Assembly: GCA_022360735.1 (NCBI GenBank)
Contig: JAKSCF010000075.1
Span: forward strand, 1-5,780
Direction of reading: 5' to 3'
DNA from: Clostridia bacterium
GTDB taxonomy: Bacteria; Bacillota_A; Clostridia; Peptostreptococcales; JAAYPU01
Length of the DNA: 5,780 nt
Below are positions 5,178 through 5,780 of this stretch, in pieces. The notes under the pieces were generated by a model. That model was not told the DNA's origin. It did not search any database and saw nothing but the letters and a program-made list of their open reading frames with translations. The position numbers and the translations under genes are program-made. How positions within the stretch are numbered: position 1 is the stretch's first letter; every line of letters begins with the position of its first letter.

Positions 5178-5780
5178 TAGCTGTTTTTTCCGGAACAAAA
5201 GATGGTCGGCTTCTGATTGATCAAATGGTGGATCAGGGATTTAATGTAATGGCATTTACAGCAACTGAGTATGGCGAGCAATTAATTGAAAAGAGAGAAA
5301 ATCTGATTGTCCATTGGGGAAAACTAAATGAAACACAAATGAAAAAACTGTTGATAAATTACCCTATATCATGTGTCGTAGATGCGACGCATCCCTATGC
5401 AGAAAATGCATCTAGAACCATTATAAAAAGTGCTCAAGATTGTGGTATCAATTATTTTAGATATGAAAGAAAAGTCTATGAAGACACAAGCCTCATAGGA
5501 TTTGATAATTATGATTCAATCATTCATTATTTGGCTAGGACACAGGGGAATATTTTATTGACCATAGGCAGTAATCATATTGATATCTTTTTTAAAAAAC
5601 TTAGTATCGAAAGATTATATTTTAGGGTGCTTCCTACCTCTAACATTCTCAAGAAATGTGAAGATTTAGGTATACGTCCAATGCAATTAATAGCTATTCA
5701 GGGGCCTTTCACCAAAGCCATGAATAGTGCCATATATGAAGCATATGATATTCAATATGTTGTGACCAAAAATAGTGGAC
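5174..5780 (+). CDS. cbiJ: Cobalt-precorrin-6A reductase CbiJ, N-terminal part (3' truncated by window edge)
   Basis: CbiJ reduces the ring of cobalt-precorrin-6A with a nicotinamide cofactor, giving cobalt-precorrin-6B for CbiT. The frame is open from ATG 5174 to the right edge, giving 202 whole codons of a family usually about 250 residues long, so roughly the last 50 residues are missing. Family blocks seen are VFSGTKDGRLL (about residues 4-14), a variant of the usual GGTxEGR start, DATHPYAENAS (70-80), RYER (96-99), LTIGSN (129-134), RVLP (151-154), IQGPF (175-179) and VTKNSG (197-202) at the edge. The start overlaps the cbiH TGA in ATGA, and AGAGG lies 9 nt upstream (5160-5164). No internal stop or frameshift is seen. 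Whether the protein ends normally or carries a fused domain cannot be judged from this window. Confidence 0.93.
   Translation, partial: MIAVFSGTKDGRLLIDQMVDQGFNVMAFTATEYGEQLIEKRENLIVHWGKLNETQMKKLLINYPISCVVDATHPYAENASRTIIKSAQDCGINYFRYERKVYEDTSLIGFDNYDSIIHYLARTQGNILLTIGSNHIDIFFKKLSIERLYFRVLPTSNILKKCEDLGIRPMQLIAIQGPFTKAMNSAIYEAYDIQYVVTKNSG

Noticed and set aside
4923..5198. 91-codon open frame on the minus strand across the end of cbiH and the start of cbiJ
   Set aside because: It is antisense to two strongly conserved genes and its translation shows no recognisable domain. The other minus-strand frames (for example at 62-271, 476-700 and 2155-2424) are shadows of the same kind.
1..5780. Cobalamin riboswitch, terminator, CRISPR array, tRNA/rRNA or mobile element
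   Set aside because: The genes leave almost no non-coding space (largest gap 28 nt). I saw no stem followed by a T run, no repeat-spacer pattern, no terminal inverted repeats and no conserved RNA core.

Overview
The window is a block of an anaerobic (early cobalt insertion) cobalamin biosynthesis operon. All genes lie on the + strand and the order is cbiC-cbiD-cbiE-cbiT-cbiF-cbiG-cbiH-cbiJ. This is the same relative order as in the classical Salmonella-type cbi operon. cbiC is cut by the left edge and cbiJ by the right edge; the six genes between them are complete. The DNA is clearly AT-rich and the proteins are rich in Lys, Ile and Asn. Most genes have AGGAGG-like ribosome binding sites, and CbiE and CbiT are separate proteins. 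Together this points to a low-GC anaerobic Firmicute, most likely a member of the Clostridia. I cannot name a genus from sequence alone.

Layout: 1-296 is the C-terminal half of CbiC; 306-1424 CbiD; 1417-2040 CbiE; 2033-2632 CbiT; 2661-3419 CbiF; 3416-4462 CbiG; 4455-5177 CbiH; 5174-5780 the first 202 residues of CbiJ. The genes overlap by 4 or 8 nt, or are separated by only 9 nt (cbiC/cbiD) and 28 nt (cbiT/cbiF). There is no gene-free stretch longer than 28 nt. I see no terminator, riboswitch, RNA gene or mobile element. A B12 riboswitch, if present, would lie upstream of the window.

Role: the eight enzymes cover every step from cobalt-factor III to cobyrinic acid. CbiH does C17 methylation and ring contraction, CbiF C11 methylation, CbiG loss of C20 as acetaldehyde, CbiD C1 methylation, CbiJ reduction, CbiT C15 methylation with decarboxylation, CbiE C5 methylation, and CbiC the final methyl shift. 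Cobalt chelation (CbiK/CbiX), C20 methylation (CbiL) and amidation (CbiA) are not in the window.

The pathway itself is well known and I see no new multi-gene system. The most unusual signal is an uninterrupted run of 22 adenines (1606-1627) inside cbiE, which encodes most of an eight-lysine run. Loss or gain of one A brings a stop codon at once (1628-1630) or within about 37 nt (1662-1664). This makes it a candidate for phase variation or transcriptional slippage, though it could also be a homopolymer sequencing error. A promoter-like sequence lies downstream of it, within cbiE, and could keep the later genes expressed.
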